Below, piece after piece: positions 35,465 through 44,348 of a stretch of DNA of 64,000 nt. The stretch is from JACVRX01 sp963819885 (lineage in GTDB: Bacteria > Actinomycetota > Actinomycetes > Jiangellales > Jiangellaceae). The notes under the pieces are model-generated. The model made no database searches. It was given only the letters and a program-made list of their open reading frames with translations, and had not been told where the DNA came from. The position numbers and the translations under genes were made by a program. The first letter of the stretch is position 1; every line of letters starts with the position of its first letter. The stretch covers positions 45,551-109,550 of the forward strand of contig CAWFXV010000025.1 in NCBI GenBank assembly GCA_963819885.1, written 5' to 3'.

Positions 35465-35746
35465 ATGGGACTCCTACGAATGGCAGCCCGGACGGCAGTT
35501 GTCGCCGGCACAGCTACAGCGGTGTCGGGTCGAGTTGCACGCCGTCAGGCCCAGAGGTACGACCAGCCGGCCGACGTCCAGCAAGAGCAGGCTGCGCCGC
35601 AGCAGGCCCCGCCGCCTGAGCCCGCGCCCGCCCCGCCGCAGGACGAGTCGATGGCCAAGCTGCAGGAGCTCGCGCAGCTGCACAGCCAGGGGGTGCTCTC
35701 CGACGACGAGTTCACGGCTGCCAAGGCCAAGATCCTTGGCATCTGA
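35465..35746 (+). CDS. SHOCT-domain protein
   Basis: A 93-residue protein: an N-terminal hydrophobic stretch (ARTAVVAGTATAVSG), a Gln/Pro-rich linker, and a C-terminal SHOCT motif MAKLQELAQLHSQGVLSDDEFTAAKAKILG. SHOCT domains are short oligomerisation or targeting modules. It lies 36 bases after the DUF6325 gene and is its usual operon partner. Confidence 0.88.
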   Translation: MGLLRMAARTAVVAGTATAVSGRVARRQAQRYDQPADVQQEQAAPQQAPPPEPAPAPPQDESMAKLQELAQLHSQGVLSDDEFTAAKAKILGI

Positions 35747-35755
35747 CCGGAGGCC

Positions 35756-36538
35756 GTGCCGGCGGTCCGTATGACTGCAGCTGGCGCGTATTCACGGCTG
35801 GCAGGGATCTACGACGAGATCGTCGTGGATCCCTGCCATGGCCGCTGGGCCACATACCTCCACGAGCTCTGGGACTCAGACGAGACCGGTGTGCGCGCCG
35901 TAATGGACGTCTGCTGCGGCACCGGCCTGATGGCCCGCGAGCTCGTCGCACTCGGCTATCGCGTCGTCGGTGTGGACGGCTCCGCCATGATGCTGGCCCG
36001 CGCCCGGCATCTTCTCGGCGCGCGGGTGGTCCTGATCCAGCAGACGCTTCCGGACCTGACCATCGATGGCGTCTTCGACGCGGCGATTTCCACCTTCGAC
36101 GGACTGAACTACCTCACCCCAGCCCAGCTGCGCGCGACGCTCTTCGCCATATCCCGCCGACTCCGAATCGGCGGCTGGCTCGTCTTCGACCTCCACACCG
36201 ACACCATGATGGACTTCACCGAGTCCAACCCAGTCGTGACCGGCGACGCGGACGGTCATCATTTCGTGATCAGCAGCGTGGTAGACCCCTGCGCACGAAC
36301 GTGCGACACAACGATCGATGTCACCCGGACCAGTGATGGCGACGCGTTCACGGAGCGCCACCGCCAGTACTTCTTCACCGACGCGCAGGTCCGCACGGCG
36401 CTGGTCGACGCAGGCTTCGCAGAGTTGGCCGTCACCGACGAATACAGTCACGAGCCCGTCGACGGGTCGACCCTGCGAGCTACTTGGATCGCTCGTCGGG
36501 TGGGCCAACCACACTGGCGTCGTCATGTGCCGAATTGA
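35756..36538 (+). CDS. Class I SAM-dependent methyltransferase
   Basis: A 260-residue Rossmann-fold methyltransferase. Motif I is VMDVCCGTGLMARELVALGYRVVGVDGSAMML (residues about 43-75), with CCGTG replacing the more usual GCGTG. Motif II region is VFDAAISTFDGLNYL and motif III LRIGGWLVFDL. The substrate is unknown. It begins 10 bases after the SHOCT gene, so it may be cotranscribed. The GTG at 35756 is listed, but the ATG at 35771 is possible since GGAGG is only two bases from the GTG. Confidence 0.85.
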   Translation: MPAVRMTAAGAYSRLAGIYDEIVVDPCHGRWATYLHELWDSDETGVRAVMDVCCGTGLMARELVALGYRVVGVDGSAMMLARARHLLGARVVLIQQTLPDLTIDGVFDAAISTFDGLNYLTPAQLRATLFAISRRLRIGGWLVFDLHTDTMMDFTESNPVVTGDADGHHFVISSVVDPCARTCDTTIDVTRTSDGDAFTERHRQYFFTDAQVRTALVDAGFAELAVTDEYSHEPVDGSTLRATWIARRVGQPHWRRHVPN

Positions 36539-36624
36539 GGGGTGTTGAGACCGCTCGAGCGAATGACAGGGTGGCCTGCCGCGACATGGCCGTGCGGACC
36601 GACATGCGAAGGGTCGTCCACGCT

Positions 36625-37596
36625 TCAAACGGTGATGACGACTTTCCCGCGGGCGTTGCCCTTTTCGAGATACCGGACGGCGTCGGCGGTTTCGCTCAAC
36701 GGATAGGTCCGGTCGATGACCGGCATCACCTTGCCCGCCTCGATGAGTTCGGTCAGGACCAGCAGTTCCTCGTAGTGCTCCCGAGCGACGAACATCCGCA
36801 GTTTCTGGCTCACGAATGGTGAGATCGCGAGCGCCCGAACCTGACGCTCCATACCGCCGAGCCACTGACCTCCGCCTTCACCGCCGACGAGGACCAGAAT
36901 CCCCTCGGGGGTGAGCGCACGCCGGAGGTGCGATATCGAACGGTTACCCCCGATGTCGAGGATCAGGTCGTAGCGCTGTCTCCCATCGGCGAAATCCTCC
37001 CGGGTGTAGTCAATGACCTGATCCGCGCCGATGGAGCGGACCAGGTCTACCTTTGCCGTGCTGCACACGCCGGTGACGTCCGCTCCGAAGGCCTTTGCCA
37101 GCTGCACTGCGAACGTGCCCACGCCGCCCGACGCGCCGATGATCAGCACCTTCTGCCCAGGCTGTACCTGGCCCTTGTCGCGAACTGCCTGCAGGGCGGT
37201 GGACGCGGAGATGGGAACGGCGGCCGCCTGCACGAAGCTGAGGTTCGCCGGCTTTGGCGCCAACTTGTCCTCTCGAGCACGCGCGTACTCGGCGAAGGAG
37301 CCCTCGCTAGTTCCCATCACCTCGTCGCCTGGCCGGAACCTGGTCACGTCCTTGCCGATCGCCTCGACCCTTCCGGCTACCTCACGGCCTCGTATCGGGT
37401 TCTTGGGCTTGCGGACCCCGTAACCCGCTAGCCGGATCAGGTAGGCCCGGCCGGTCATCAGGTGCCAAACGCCCCGATCCACGCCCGCTGCGTGAACGCG
37501 GACCAGCACCTCGTCATCTCCGATCTCGGGCTTGTCGATATCCCTGAGCTCGAGAACATCGGCCGAGCCATAGGCGTCCTGGACGATCGCCTTCAC
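36625..37596 (-). CDS. NAD(P)-dependent alcohol dehydrogenase/quinone reductase (MDR superfamily)
   Basis: A 323-residue zinc-less medium-chain reductase. VKAIVQDAYGSADVLELRDI starts the family, VHAAGVDRGVWHLMTG and IRGREVAGRVEAIG form the catalytic domain, and VLIIGASGGVGTFAVQLAKAFGADVTGVC is the NADPH-binding motif. The close ends with DRTYPLSETADAVRYLEKGNARGKVVIT. The substrate is unknown. The GTG at 37596 follows AAGGAG by eight bases. A clear paralogue lies at 45813-46790 on the same strand. Confidence 0.88.
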   Translation of the reverse strand: MKAIVQDAYGSADVLELRDIDKPEIGDDEVLVRVHAAGVDRGVWHLMTGRAYLIRLAGYGVRKPKNPIRGREVAGRVEAIGKDVTRFRPGDEVMGTSEGSFAEYARAREDKLAPKPANLSFVQAAAVPISASTALQAVRDKGQVQPGQKVLIIGASGGVGTFAVQLAKAFGADVTGVCSTAKVDLVRSIGADQVIDYTREDFADGRQRYDLILDIGGNRSISHLRRALTPEGILVLVGGEGGGQWLGGMERQVRALAISPFVSQKLRMFVAREHYEELLVLTELIEAGKVMPVIDRTYPLSETADAVRYLEKGNARGKVVITV

Positions 37597-37670
37597 GCAA
37601 ACTTCTCCTTGCTTCACCGCGGAGACCACTAGCCTCATTTCTGTCCGATCGTACTGACCGGGAGTTGGTA

Positions 37671-38660
37671 ATGATCACGGCTCACGGGCTGCGTAAGCGT
37701 TATGGGGACAAGGTCGCGGTCGATGACCTGTCCTTTGATGTCCGGCCTGGAGTCGTCACTGGTTTCTTGGGGCCGAACGGCGCTGGTAAGTCGACGACGA
37801 TGCGCCTGATGCTCGACCTGGACCACGGCGCGGGCGAGACTCGCTTCGACGGTAAGCGCTTCCGGGATATTCGCGATCCGATGCGGGAGATCGGTGCGGT
37901 GCTGGAGGCGAAGGCGTTCCATCCGACCCGGACGGCCCGCAACCACTTGCGGATGCTCGCTGCGGCGAACCGAATACCGACGTCGCGGGTCGACGAGGTG
38001 TTCGACATCGTCGGGTTGGCCGAGGTGAAGAACAAGAAGCCGAGGGGCTTCTCGCTCGGGATGGCGCAGCGCCTCGGGCTGGCGCAGGCGCTGCTCGGCG
38101 ATCCGAGGATGCTCATCCTTGACGAGCCCGCCAACGGCCTGGACCCGCACGGCATTCACTGGCTGCGTGACGTGCTGAAGTCGCTGGCCGGTCAGGGCCG
38201 CACGGTCTTTGTCTCCAGCCACCTGCTGGCCGAGATGTCACTGATGGCCGACGAACTGGTCGTCATCGGCCTCGGCAAGATGATCGACAACGGCCCGGTC
38301 GACGATTTCGTGAAGAAGTTCACCCAAACCACGGTCCTGGTCCGCACACCTGCTGCCGACACCTTCATCGAGACCCTACGCCGCGAAGGCGCCGAAATCG
38401 AGCCACTTCCGGACGGAGCCCTTGTGGTCTCCGGCGCAGACGCCGCGGCCGTCGGCGAACTGGCTCACCGGGAGGGCATCGTCCTGCACGAGCTGGCGAC
38501 GCAGAGCGCCTCGCTGGAGCAGGCGTTCATGTCCGCGACCGGAGAGGCCGAGGAGTTCGTCGCCCATGAGTTCGTGGCATCGGTGACCGCACCGGCCGAC
38601 GAGGTCGCTCCGGAGGCCGCCGCCCAAGCACCCGATGACCGGCATGGAGGTGGCGGGTGA
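37671..38660 (+). CDS. ABC transporter ATP-binding protein (exporter type)
   Basis: A 329-residue ATPase of the CcmA/BcrA type with Walker A FLGPNGAGKSTTMRLMLDLD (about residue 33), signature SLGMAQRLGLAQALLGDP, Walker B MLILDEPANGLDPHGIHWLR and the switch VFVSSHLLAEMSLMADE. About 100 residues follow the ATPase core, ending in an Ala/Glu-rich tail. The ATG at 37671 follows GGGAG by six bases. Its stop overlaps the start of the permease gene (GTGA), so the two form a two-gene exporter whose substrate is unknown. Confidence 0.9.
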   Translation: MITAHGLRKRYGDKVAVDDLSFDVRPGVVTGFLGPNGAGKSTTMRLMLDLDHGAGETRFDGKRFRDIRDPMREIGAVLEAKAFHPTRTARNHLRMLAAANRIPTSRVDEVFDIVGLAEVKNKKPRGFSLGMAQRLGLAQALLGDPRMLILDEPANGLDPHGIHWLRDVLKSLAGQGRTVFVSSHLLAEMSLMADELVVIGLGKMIDNGPVDDFVKKFTQTTVLVRTPAADTFIETLRREGAEIEPLPDGALVVSGADAAAVGELAHREGIVLHELATQSASLEQAFMSATGEAEEFVAHEFVASVTAPADEVAPEAAAQAPDDRHGGGG

Positions 38661-39448
38661 TCGACGCGCTGCGCTTCGAGTGGATCCGGATCCGTACGCT
38701 GCGGTCGACGTACTGGCTGATCGGCCTGGCCGTCCTGCTCTCCGGGGTTGTCGCGTTGATCATCGCGGTGGCGACTCGCAACGACCCGGACCGGCTCGGT
38801 GTCGTGACGGTCGGCAACATCCTCACCGGCGGCGGCTCGTTCGCGATCCCCTTTGTCCCGATCTTCGTGGCCATCATCGGGGTATTCGCCACCGGTCACG
38901 AGTATCGGCACGGCACCATCCAGCCAACGCTGATGGCCATCCCGCAACGTTCGACACTGCTCACCGCCAAGATCGTCCTGGTCGTCCTCGCGGCGATCTT
39001 CGCGGTTGCACTCTCGGTGGCCATCAACTACGTGATCGGGCTGCTGTTCTGGAGGGAGGCGCCAAATCTCGGTGCGGATCCGCTCAACCAGGCACTGCCT
39101 GGGTACGTCGTGTACGCGATCTTCTACACGGTGCTCGGCTTGGCGCTCGGACTGCTGTTCCGAGGCGTGCCGACTGCATTGGTCATCCTGCTGGTCTTCC
39201 CGTTGGTCGTCGAAGGTCTCATTTTGGGCCTGTCGAACGTGCCGGCTCTGGATTGGCTGGTGCCAATCGTGAAGTTCCTGCCGTTCACAGCTGGTGGGCT
39301 GATGATGGCAATGGAGACGCCCGACTTCGGCCCCGGTGCGCCGGATTACGACTTCTTCAGCCGGTGGGTCTCCGGGGGGATCTTCGCCATCTTCGTCGCG
39401 TTGATCCTCGGACTGGCCTGGCTGCTATTCCAGAAGAAGGACGCCTGA
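38657..39448 (+). CDS. ABC-2-type transporter permease
   Basis: A 263-residue membrane protein with six hydrophobic helices (STYWLIGLAVLLSGVVALIIAVA, FAIPFVPIFVAIIGVFATG, KIVLVVLAAIFAVALSVAINYV, LPGYVVYAIFYTVLGLALGLLF, ALVILLVFPLVVEGLILGL, GGIFAIFVALILGLAWLLF) and the ABC-2 motif GHEYRHGTIQPTLMAIPQR. It forms the membrane part of the exporter with the overlapping ATPase gene. The start is the GTG of the GTGA overlap. A hairpin follows directly after the stop. Confidence 0.9.
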   Translation: MIDALRFEWIRIRTLRSTYWLIGLAVLLSGVVALIIAVATRNDPDRLGVVTVGNILTGGGSFAIPFVPIFVAIIGVFATGHEYRHGTIQPTLMAIPQRSTLLTAKIVLVVLAAIFAVALSVAINYVIGLLFWREAPNLGADPLNQALPGYVVYAIFYTVLGLALGLLFRGVPTALVILLVFPLVVEGLILGLSNVPALDWLVPIVKFLPFTAGGLMMAMETPDFGPGAPDYDFFSRWVSGGIFAIFVALILGLAWLLFQKKDA

Positions 39449-39450
39449 CC

Positions 39451-39475
39451 GACCGCGGTTCATTCACCCGCGGTC
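39451..39475 (+). terminator. Hairpin after the ABC exporter operon
   Basis: GACCGCGG (39451-39458) pairs perfectly with CCGCGGTC (39468-39475) around a 9-base loop, two bases after the permease stop. It overlaps the end of the convergent SDR remnant and may serve both directions. Confidence 0.6.
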
Positions 39476-39687
39476 AGCCCAACCAGGTCAGCACTCACCT
39501 GCCAGAGCCGTGCCGCCGCGGCCTCGTCGTAGCTGCGCTGGGAGGATCTCTTGGGTTTGCTGTTGACGAAGTAGCGGCCGGTCACCTGCTCGAGATCGGG
39601 CGCGCAAGCCAGTTGGATTGACGTGGCGGCACCTTGGGTCCAAGGGCGCGACGAGCAGCAGGATCCCGCAACGACCTCGACGTTCAC
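39460..39687 (-). pseudogene. Chimeric remnant: start of membrane protein 2 joined to end of SDR (copy 1)
   Basis: The minus-strand frame starts with the first codons of membrane protein 2 (VNVEVVAG from the GTG at 39687, then a one-base slip). Near 39640-39648 it changes to the C-terminal 60 residues of the short-chain dehydrogenase: QGAATSIQLACAPDLEQVTG, RYFVNSKPKRSSQRSYDEAA, ARLWQVSADLVGLTAGE. In copies 2 and 3 those two genes are on opposite strands. The join is therefore a recombination scar and this is not a functional gene. Confidence 0.8.
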
Positions 39688-40250
39688 CCGGACGTGCGCT
39701 CTTGTAGACCGGAGCGGGCAAGAAACCACAGGACGCCACCCAGCAGCACAGTCAAGGTCGCTGCGCCGGACAACCCGGGCACGGCCCATCGGTCATCCGG
39801 GTCCACACCGATCGCCGTCGTCACGGTCCAACCCAGCGCCCAGCTGACGGCGGTCGCCGGTACCCACAGCCACACCAGACCGCCGGCGACGAGAGGCCGG
39901 AGTAGCCACCACTGCGCGATCCCAATGCCTAGCCCGCTCACCGCACCGACGACCGCGAGGTCCCCGACGGAATCCCCGTAGCCGAAGATCGCGAACGCGA
40001 CCGCCAGGCCCACTGCCAGACCCACCGCGGTCGCAACGATCCATCGAACATCGGCTCCGATCCGTCGAAGTGCCAACCATTGGGCCGCCCCGATTACCGC
40101 GCCAGCGATCGCACCAGCCAGCGCAGCCGTCCACACCGCGTCGACCGGCCCCGCGACGGCCCTCGCCGCGAGCCCAGCCAGTGGGAACGCGACCAAGGTC
40201 GCGACCCACACAAGAAAATCCATGCCATTCAGCGAGCGACGCTCAACCAT
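39684..40250 (-). CDS. Conserved membrane protein 1 of repeated module (copy 1)
   Basis: A 188-residue polytopic protein with about six helices (FLVWVATLVAFPLAGLAARAV, AVWTAALAGAIAGAVIGAAQWLAL, WIVATAVGLAVGLAVAFAIF, GAVSGLGIGIAQWWLL, LVWLWVPATAVSWALGW, GAATLTVLLGGVLWFLA). The duplicated signature GAAQWLALRR and IGIAQWWLLRP suggests two internal repeats. It matches the copy at 43018 along its entire length with many substitutions. Its stop overlaps the start of the membrane-protein-2 remnant by GTGA, as in copy 2. The function is unknown. The start at 40250 aligns with MARELNGRDLL of copy 2. Confidence 0.75.
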   Translation of the reverse strand: MVERRSLNGMDFLVWVATLVAFPLAGLAARAVAGPVDAVWTAALAGAIAGAVIGAAQWLALRRIGADVRWIVATAVGLAVGLAVAFAIFGYGDSVGDLAVVGAVSGLGIGIAQWWLLRPLVAGGLVWLWVPATAVSWALGWTVTTAIGVDPDDRWAVPGLSGAATLTVLLGGVLWFLARSGLQERTSG

Positions 40251-40412
40251 GCCGCGCGACCCTAGTCCACCGCATGGCCGGCCGCGAGGCAATGCACCCG
40301 CTTCCTAAGACAAGTGCAGTGGCTAGCAAGTGCTTGTCGGGCTCGTCGAGTCAACTGGCCGCCGAGCCCGGCCGACCGGATCCAGCGCTCGTGGCCGCTG
40401 TTGACGCCGTCA

Positions 40413-41108
40413 CTATTGCGGTGTCGGGAATCGCGGGTGGTTCCATCGGCGGAACAACTTGATCTGCCTCAGTGTGTACCGGTGGAGCGCGGCATAGCAG
40501 ATGAGGAAGCCGAGCACGCCGGCCCCGGCCGCAAAGCCCGGTCCGGTTCCCACGACCGAGGCGGCCATGGCGGCGATCACACCGGCGAGCGTGGCGTTCA
40601 CGACAGCGAGCATCCCGGGGGTCGTCACGAATGCGTGCGTGCCGCGCATCTGCTCCCGCCACGGGTTCGCGCCCAGGGTGGTCAGCACTCCGGTCTCGTC
40701 GTCATAGGGGGAGGTCACGAAGTACGGCGCCAGGTCGGGTTCTCGTTCAAGGTAGGCGTGTCGGATGCGGTTCATGCCGAGCACCCATTGAACGTCTTCG
40801 AAGTTGTTCTGGACGAGTCGGACCAACGTCGACAGACCGATGAACAGCACCACCGGCATCAGCACCAGGGCGAAGGTGGTGAACCGCTCGTCGAACTCCG
40901 ACGCCTGGGCAACCAGGGCCAGCGCGACGACCGAGCCGGTCAGGATGGTCAGGAACAATCCGGCGCGGGCGAAGGCCTCGTTAAAGCCCTGGCTTCTGGT
41001 GGCGAGCAGGCTCCAGTGCTCGGTCGTCAGCACCTGCATCGCGTAGGACGGCGCATCGGACTGGGCATCGGACTGCGTGTGGACCTTGGGCGGGCGGCGT
41101 TCTTCCAT
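40413..41108 (-). CDS. Conserved membrane protein
   Basis: A 231-residue protein with two hydrophobic pairs: LFLTILTGSVVALALVAQA and FALVLMPVVLFIGLSTLVRLV near residues 55-115, and MLAVVNATLAGVIAAMAASVVG with AGVLGFLICYAALHRY near 175-215. A soluble loop with WVLGMNRIRHAYLEREPDLAPYF lies between them. The family is seen in actinobacteria as an uncharacterised membrane protein. The ATG at 41108 is chosen over one eight codons upstream. Confidence 0.72.
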   Translation of the reverse strand: MEERRPPKVHTQSDAQSDAPSYAMQVLTTEHWSLLATRSQGFNEAFARAGLFLTILTGSVVALALVAQASEFDERFTTFALVLMPVVLFIGLSTLVRLVQNNFEDVQWVLGMNRIRHAYLEREPDLAPYFVTSPYDDETGVLTTLGANPWREQMRGTHAFVTTPGMLAVVNATLAGVIAAMAASVVGTGPGFAAGAGVLGFLICYAALHRYTLRQIKLFRRWNHPRFPTPQ

Positions 41109-41405
41109 GGGCTCAGGGTGCCCGAAAGTCAAAGTGGGCGGGAAGGCTCACTACTCGATGTCGATGCGGATTCGCCGAGCGATCGCATTCGGGCAACGGT
41201 CATCCCGCCAGCGATCTGGCCGTTCACGCCGACGTGCGAGCCGACTGTCTCGTAGACGAGCCGGACCCGGCTGCGCGGGAAGCAGGCACTCTCCTGCGTG
41301 CTGGAGCGCGCCGGCCGGCTCCGCAGGGTGGTTGCTATCGACCCGACCGGGGCTGCCGCTGCACGACCTACCCGGGTCTCTTCGAACCGCACGAACCGCT
41401 CGTCA

Positions 41406-41936
41406 TTAGCCAACGTCGGCACCGCCGTAGTGCCGTACGCGGTTTACAGGCGGTACAGCGAAGGCCTCGCTCTGGGCTACGTCGCAGCGCGCCTCGTCGA
41501 GGGCACATTCATCGCCATCGGGATCACCAGCCTTCTCGCATTCTTGTTCATGCGGCAGGAGGGCACGGCTGGCACGGACGCCGCTCTCGGCGAGGTTTTC
41601 GTCGCGATCTATCATCGGGCGTTCCTGATCGGGCCAGGCTTCTTCGCCGGCGTCGCGAACGGATTGATCCTGGGCTACCTGATGTATCGGTCCGGCTTGG
41701 TGCCACGAGGCATGGCGATGCTCGGGCTCATCGGAGGTCCACTGGTGGTCCTCTCGGGAATTGCCGTGATGTTCGACGTCATCGAGCGCGGATCCACGGC
41801 GCAGGCCATCGCGACGATTCCGGAGTTCATCTGGGAGTTGTCGTTCGGGATCTACCTCATCGTCAAGGGATTCAAGCCGTCTCCGCTTCTAGCTGAGTTA
41901 GATAGCGGACCTGACGCACCGGGCACGGGTTCCTAG
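41406..41936 (+). pseudogene. DUF4386-like membrane protein lacking its N-terminus
   Basis: From about 41406 the frame encodes a typical DUF4386 region: NVGTAVVPYAVYRRYSEGLALGYVAARLVEGTFIAIGITS, FLIGPGFFAGVANGLILGYLMYRSGLVPRGMAMLGLIGG and FIWELSFGIYLIVKGF. Members normally begin with about 50 residues and a first membrane helix. Here the upstream 100 bases are unrelated arginine-rich sequence, so the 5' end is missing or frameshifted. The 3' part is intact. Confidence 0.65.
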
Positions 41937-42118
41937 CCGGCCGCAGCAAGCGAGGCCAAGCCGCGGTCGCCGGGTGATTCCCCGACTCGACCCGCACAGC
42001 GCGGCGCCCGGCTTCGGTGGGGCTCCGACGCGCCTTGCTAGGTATTGTCCGAAGGTGCCCGCAGCTGGAGAGTCAGCAAGGTCGAGATTGTCGTCGGAAG
42101 TGGCATGTTGAAGGTGGT

Positions 42119-43003
42119 TCAGCCAGCCGCGGTTAGGCCGACCAGATCGGAGCTCACTTGCCAGAGCCGTGCCGCCGAGGCCTCGTCGTAGCTGGGCTTG
42201 GAGGATCTCTTGGGTTGGCTGTTGACGAAGTAGCGGCCGGTTACCTGCTCGAGATCGGGTGCGGAAGCCAGGTGGATTGACGTGGCGGCGCCTTGGGCCG
42301 GAGTCTTCATGAACGGGCGCATGAATGGGACGAACAGTCGCTGCACGCGGCTGGGGTCATCGGCTCCGAACGATGTGTTCACCACGCCGGGATGCAGCGC
42401 ATTGGCCGTGACCGGGGTGGCGTGCAGCCTCCTGGCCAGCTCGTAAGTGAACAGAACATTGGCCAGCTTGGATTGGTTGTAGGCCCGTGCGCCGGAGTAG
42501 GACCGTTCACCCTGGAGGTCGTCGAAGTCGATTCGCCCCTCGGCATGCGCGTGGGAAGAGACCGTGACCACGCGGGCTGGGGCGCTGTGCTTCAGCCGGT
42601 CCAGGAGCAGGTTGGTGAGCAGGAACGGCGCGAGATGGTTGACGGCGAAAGTGCGCTCGAGCCCGTCAACGGTGACGTGCCGGGTGTCCCAGTACCCGCC
42701 GGCGTTGTTGACCAGCACATCGATGCGGGCAAGGCGCTCGCGTACCTGGTCAGCCAGCCGCCGCACCTCCGACTGGGAAGACAGGTCGGCGACCAACGCG
42801 TCCACTTGCCCACCGCCGGCGGCGCGGATCTCGCCGGCCGCGCCTTCGGTGCGTCCACGGTCGCGGCCGACGATCGCGACGCGCGCACCCATCGTGGCCA
42901 GGCCCAGGGCCGTCGCCTTGCCGATGCCTGCGGTGCCACCGGTGACCAGCACTGTCCTGCCGGCCATCGGCCCGCTATGGATCGGTTCCATGTTCGTGCT
43001 CAT
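42119..43003 (-). CDS. Short-chain dehydrogenase/reductase (copy 2, intact)
   Basis: A 294-residue classical SDR resembling retinol-dehydrogenase/WW-domain-type reductases. The cofactor motif is VLVTGGTAGIGKATALGLATMG, followed by LVNNAGGYWDTR, the catalytic VVTVSSHAH and YNQSKLANVLFTYEL, and NALHPGVVNTSFG. The C-terminal PSYDEASAARLWQVSSDLVGL is diagnostic for this SDR group. It is NADP-dependent by family; the substrate is unknown. It diverges from membrane protein 1, with only 14 bp between the start codons, so each promoter lies in the other's leader or coding region. Confidence 0.9.
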   Translation of the reverse strand: MSTNMEPIHSGPMAGRTVLVTGGTAGIGKATALGLATMGARVAIVGRDRGRTEGAAGEIRAAGGGQVDALVADLSSQSEVRRLADQVRERLARIDVLVNNAGGYWDTRHVTVDGLERTFAVNHLAPFLLTNLLLDRLKHSAPARVVTVSSHAHAEGRIDFDDLQGERSYSGARAYNQSKLANVLFTYELARRLHATPVTANALHPGVVNTSFGADDPSRVQRLFVPFMRPFMKTPAQGAATSIHLASAPDLEQVTGRYFVNSQPKRSSKPSYDEASAARLWQVSSDLVGLTAAG

Positions 43004-43017
43004 ATCACGACTCGGCT

Positions 43018-43587
43018 ATGCTCCGCGCTCAAATGGCTCGCGAGCTGAACGGCAGAGACCTTCTCGCATGGACCGCGACCTTGCTCGCGTTTCCACTGGC
43101 CGGACTTGCCGCGCGTGGTCTAGCGGGACCCGTCGACTCCGTATGGGCAGCCGTCTTTGCTGGCGTGGTGGCGGGCGTCGTAATCGGGGTGGCTCAGTGG
43201 CTGGCCCTCCGCCGAATGGGCGCGGATGTTCGCTGGATCGCTGCCACCGCCGTCGGCCTTGCCGTTGGCCTCGGCCTCGGGTACGCGATTTTCGGCTATG
43301 GCGATTCGGTCGGTGACCTTGCGGTGATCGGCGCTGTGACCGGGCTCGGCATCGGGACCGCGCAATGGTGGCTGCTTCGCGGCCTCGTCAATGGCAGCCT
43401 GGTGTGGATACCGGCGACCGGCGCCGCATGGGCGTTGGGGTGGACGGTGACGACGGCGATCGGGGTGAATCCTGACGACCGTTGGGCCAATCCAGGTCTG
43501 GCCGGCGCGGCAACACTGACCGTGCTCCTAGGAGCCGTGCTGTGGGTACTCGTCCGCCCCGGCCTGCGCGACCCTACTGCCGCGTGA
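43018..43587 (+). CDS. Conserved membrane protein 1 of repeated module (copy 2)
   Basis: A 189-residue, about six-helix protein (LLAWTATLLAFPLAGLAARGLAG, AVFAGVVAGVVIGVAQWLALRR, WIAATAVGLAVGLGLGYAIFGYG, VTGLGIGTAQWWLLR, AATLTVLLGAVLWVLV). The two AQW-L-LR repeats suggest an internally duplicated fold. Its stop overlaps the GTG start of membrane protein 2 (GTGA), which implies translational coupling and probably a joint complex. The ATG at 43018 is used; the ATG at 43033 is a possible alternative. The function is unknown. Confidence 0.82.
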   Translation: MLRAQMARELNGRDLLAWTATLLAFPLAGLAARGLAGPVDSVWAAVFAGVVAGVVIGVAQWLALRRMGADVRWIAATAVGLAVGLGLGYAIFGYGDSVGDLAVIGAVTGLGIGTAQWWLLRGLVNGSLVWIPATGAAWALGWTVTTAIGVNPDDRWANPGLAGAATLTVLLGAVLWVLVRPGLRDPTAA

Positions 43588-44271
43588 ACGTCGAGGTCGT
43601 TGCTGGGGTCGTGCTCATCGTCGCCCCAATCTGGTTCAACACCACCTTCGCCCTTCTGGGAAAGCGGTTCGACTACCCCGACATCCTGCGCCGACCCACG
43701 CCGGAGATCCTCGACCGATTCCGTGCTGGTGGGTCGGGGCTGATCCTCCTGTGGTGGACATTCATGCTGTCGGGAGTGCTGCTGATCGTCGCGGCCGTCC
43801 TGCTCGGGCAGGTGCTCGGGCTGGGTGACGTCGTCCTCGTCGCGACGACCTTCGGCGTGCTCGCCGGCCTGGTTCAGATGCTCGGGCTTCTGCGCTGGGT
43901 GTACGTCGTCCCTGCTCTCGCGCGCGCCTACACAGATCCGACTCTCGAGCCTGAGCAGCGCGAAGTCTCCGCCGCCGTGTTCAGAGCCCTGCACCAATAC
44001 CTCGGCGTCGGCGTCGGCGAACACCTTGGCTACCTGTTCACGGGCATCTGGTCCGTGCTGATCGGCGTCGGCATCGTTCAGGGAGTGGAGCTGCCCACGT
44101 GGCTCGGCTGGCCCGGGATCATCATCGGCGCTGGGATTGATGGTCGGCTCGGCGGAGTTCCTCGGTCCCAATGAGGAGCGAGGATGGAGCTTCGCAGGAG
44201 CCGCGATTCCCGTGCTTTACGTCGCCTGGTCGGTTTGGCTGCTCGCGATGGGCATCGCGCTGATCGCCTGA
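43584..44271 (+). CDS. Conserved membrane protein 2 of repeated module (copy 2), one-base insertion
   Basis: A protein of about 228 residues with conserved VNVEVVAGVVLIVAPIWFNT, KRFDYPDILRRPTPEILDRF, GLILLWWTFMLSGVLLIVAA, GVLAGLVQMLGLLRWVYVVP and YLGVGVGEHLGYLFTGIWSV. Five or more helices are predicted. Compared with the intact copy at 50616, one extra base near 44130 shifts the last 45 residues, but the normal ending (AAIPVLYVAWSVWLLAMGIALIA) resumes in the next frame to the TGA at 44269. The segment order resembles DUF4386-type membrane proteins, but I cannot assign it. Confidence 0.78.
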
Positions 44272-44348
44272 TCCTCCTGAAGAAGGTCTACAGATGGACG
44301 CGGTGAGACCAGGCCTGGATGGCGCCGCCCCTGGCCGGCGCAGCGGCC

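Larger units (their letters stand above)
42055..44295. repeat. Repeat unit copy 2 (2.2 kb: vapC tail, SDR, two membrane genes)
   Basis: This segment is duplicated at 49124-51325. Similarity starts at GTGCCCGCAGCTGGAGAGTC and ends just after the membrane-protein-2 stop (CGCGCTGATCGCCTGATC). The first 60 bases correspond to the last codons of the PIN toxin gene in the other copy. Coordinates are limits judged by eye. Confidence 0.8.

Noticed and set aside
41129..41422. A 97-codon minus-strand frame ending VRLVYETVGSHVGVNGQIAG
   Set aside because: No family resemblance beyond chance, no ribosome site; it overlaps the truncated DUF4386 region.
43296..44171. A 291-codon minus-strand frame across both membrane genes
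   Set aside because: Antisense shadow; composition is His/Asp/Glu-rich repeats mirrored from the membrane proteins, with no initiation site.
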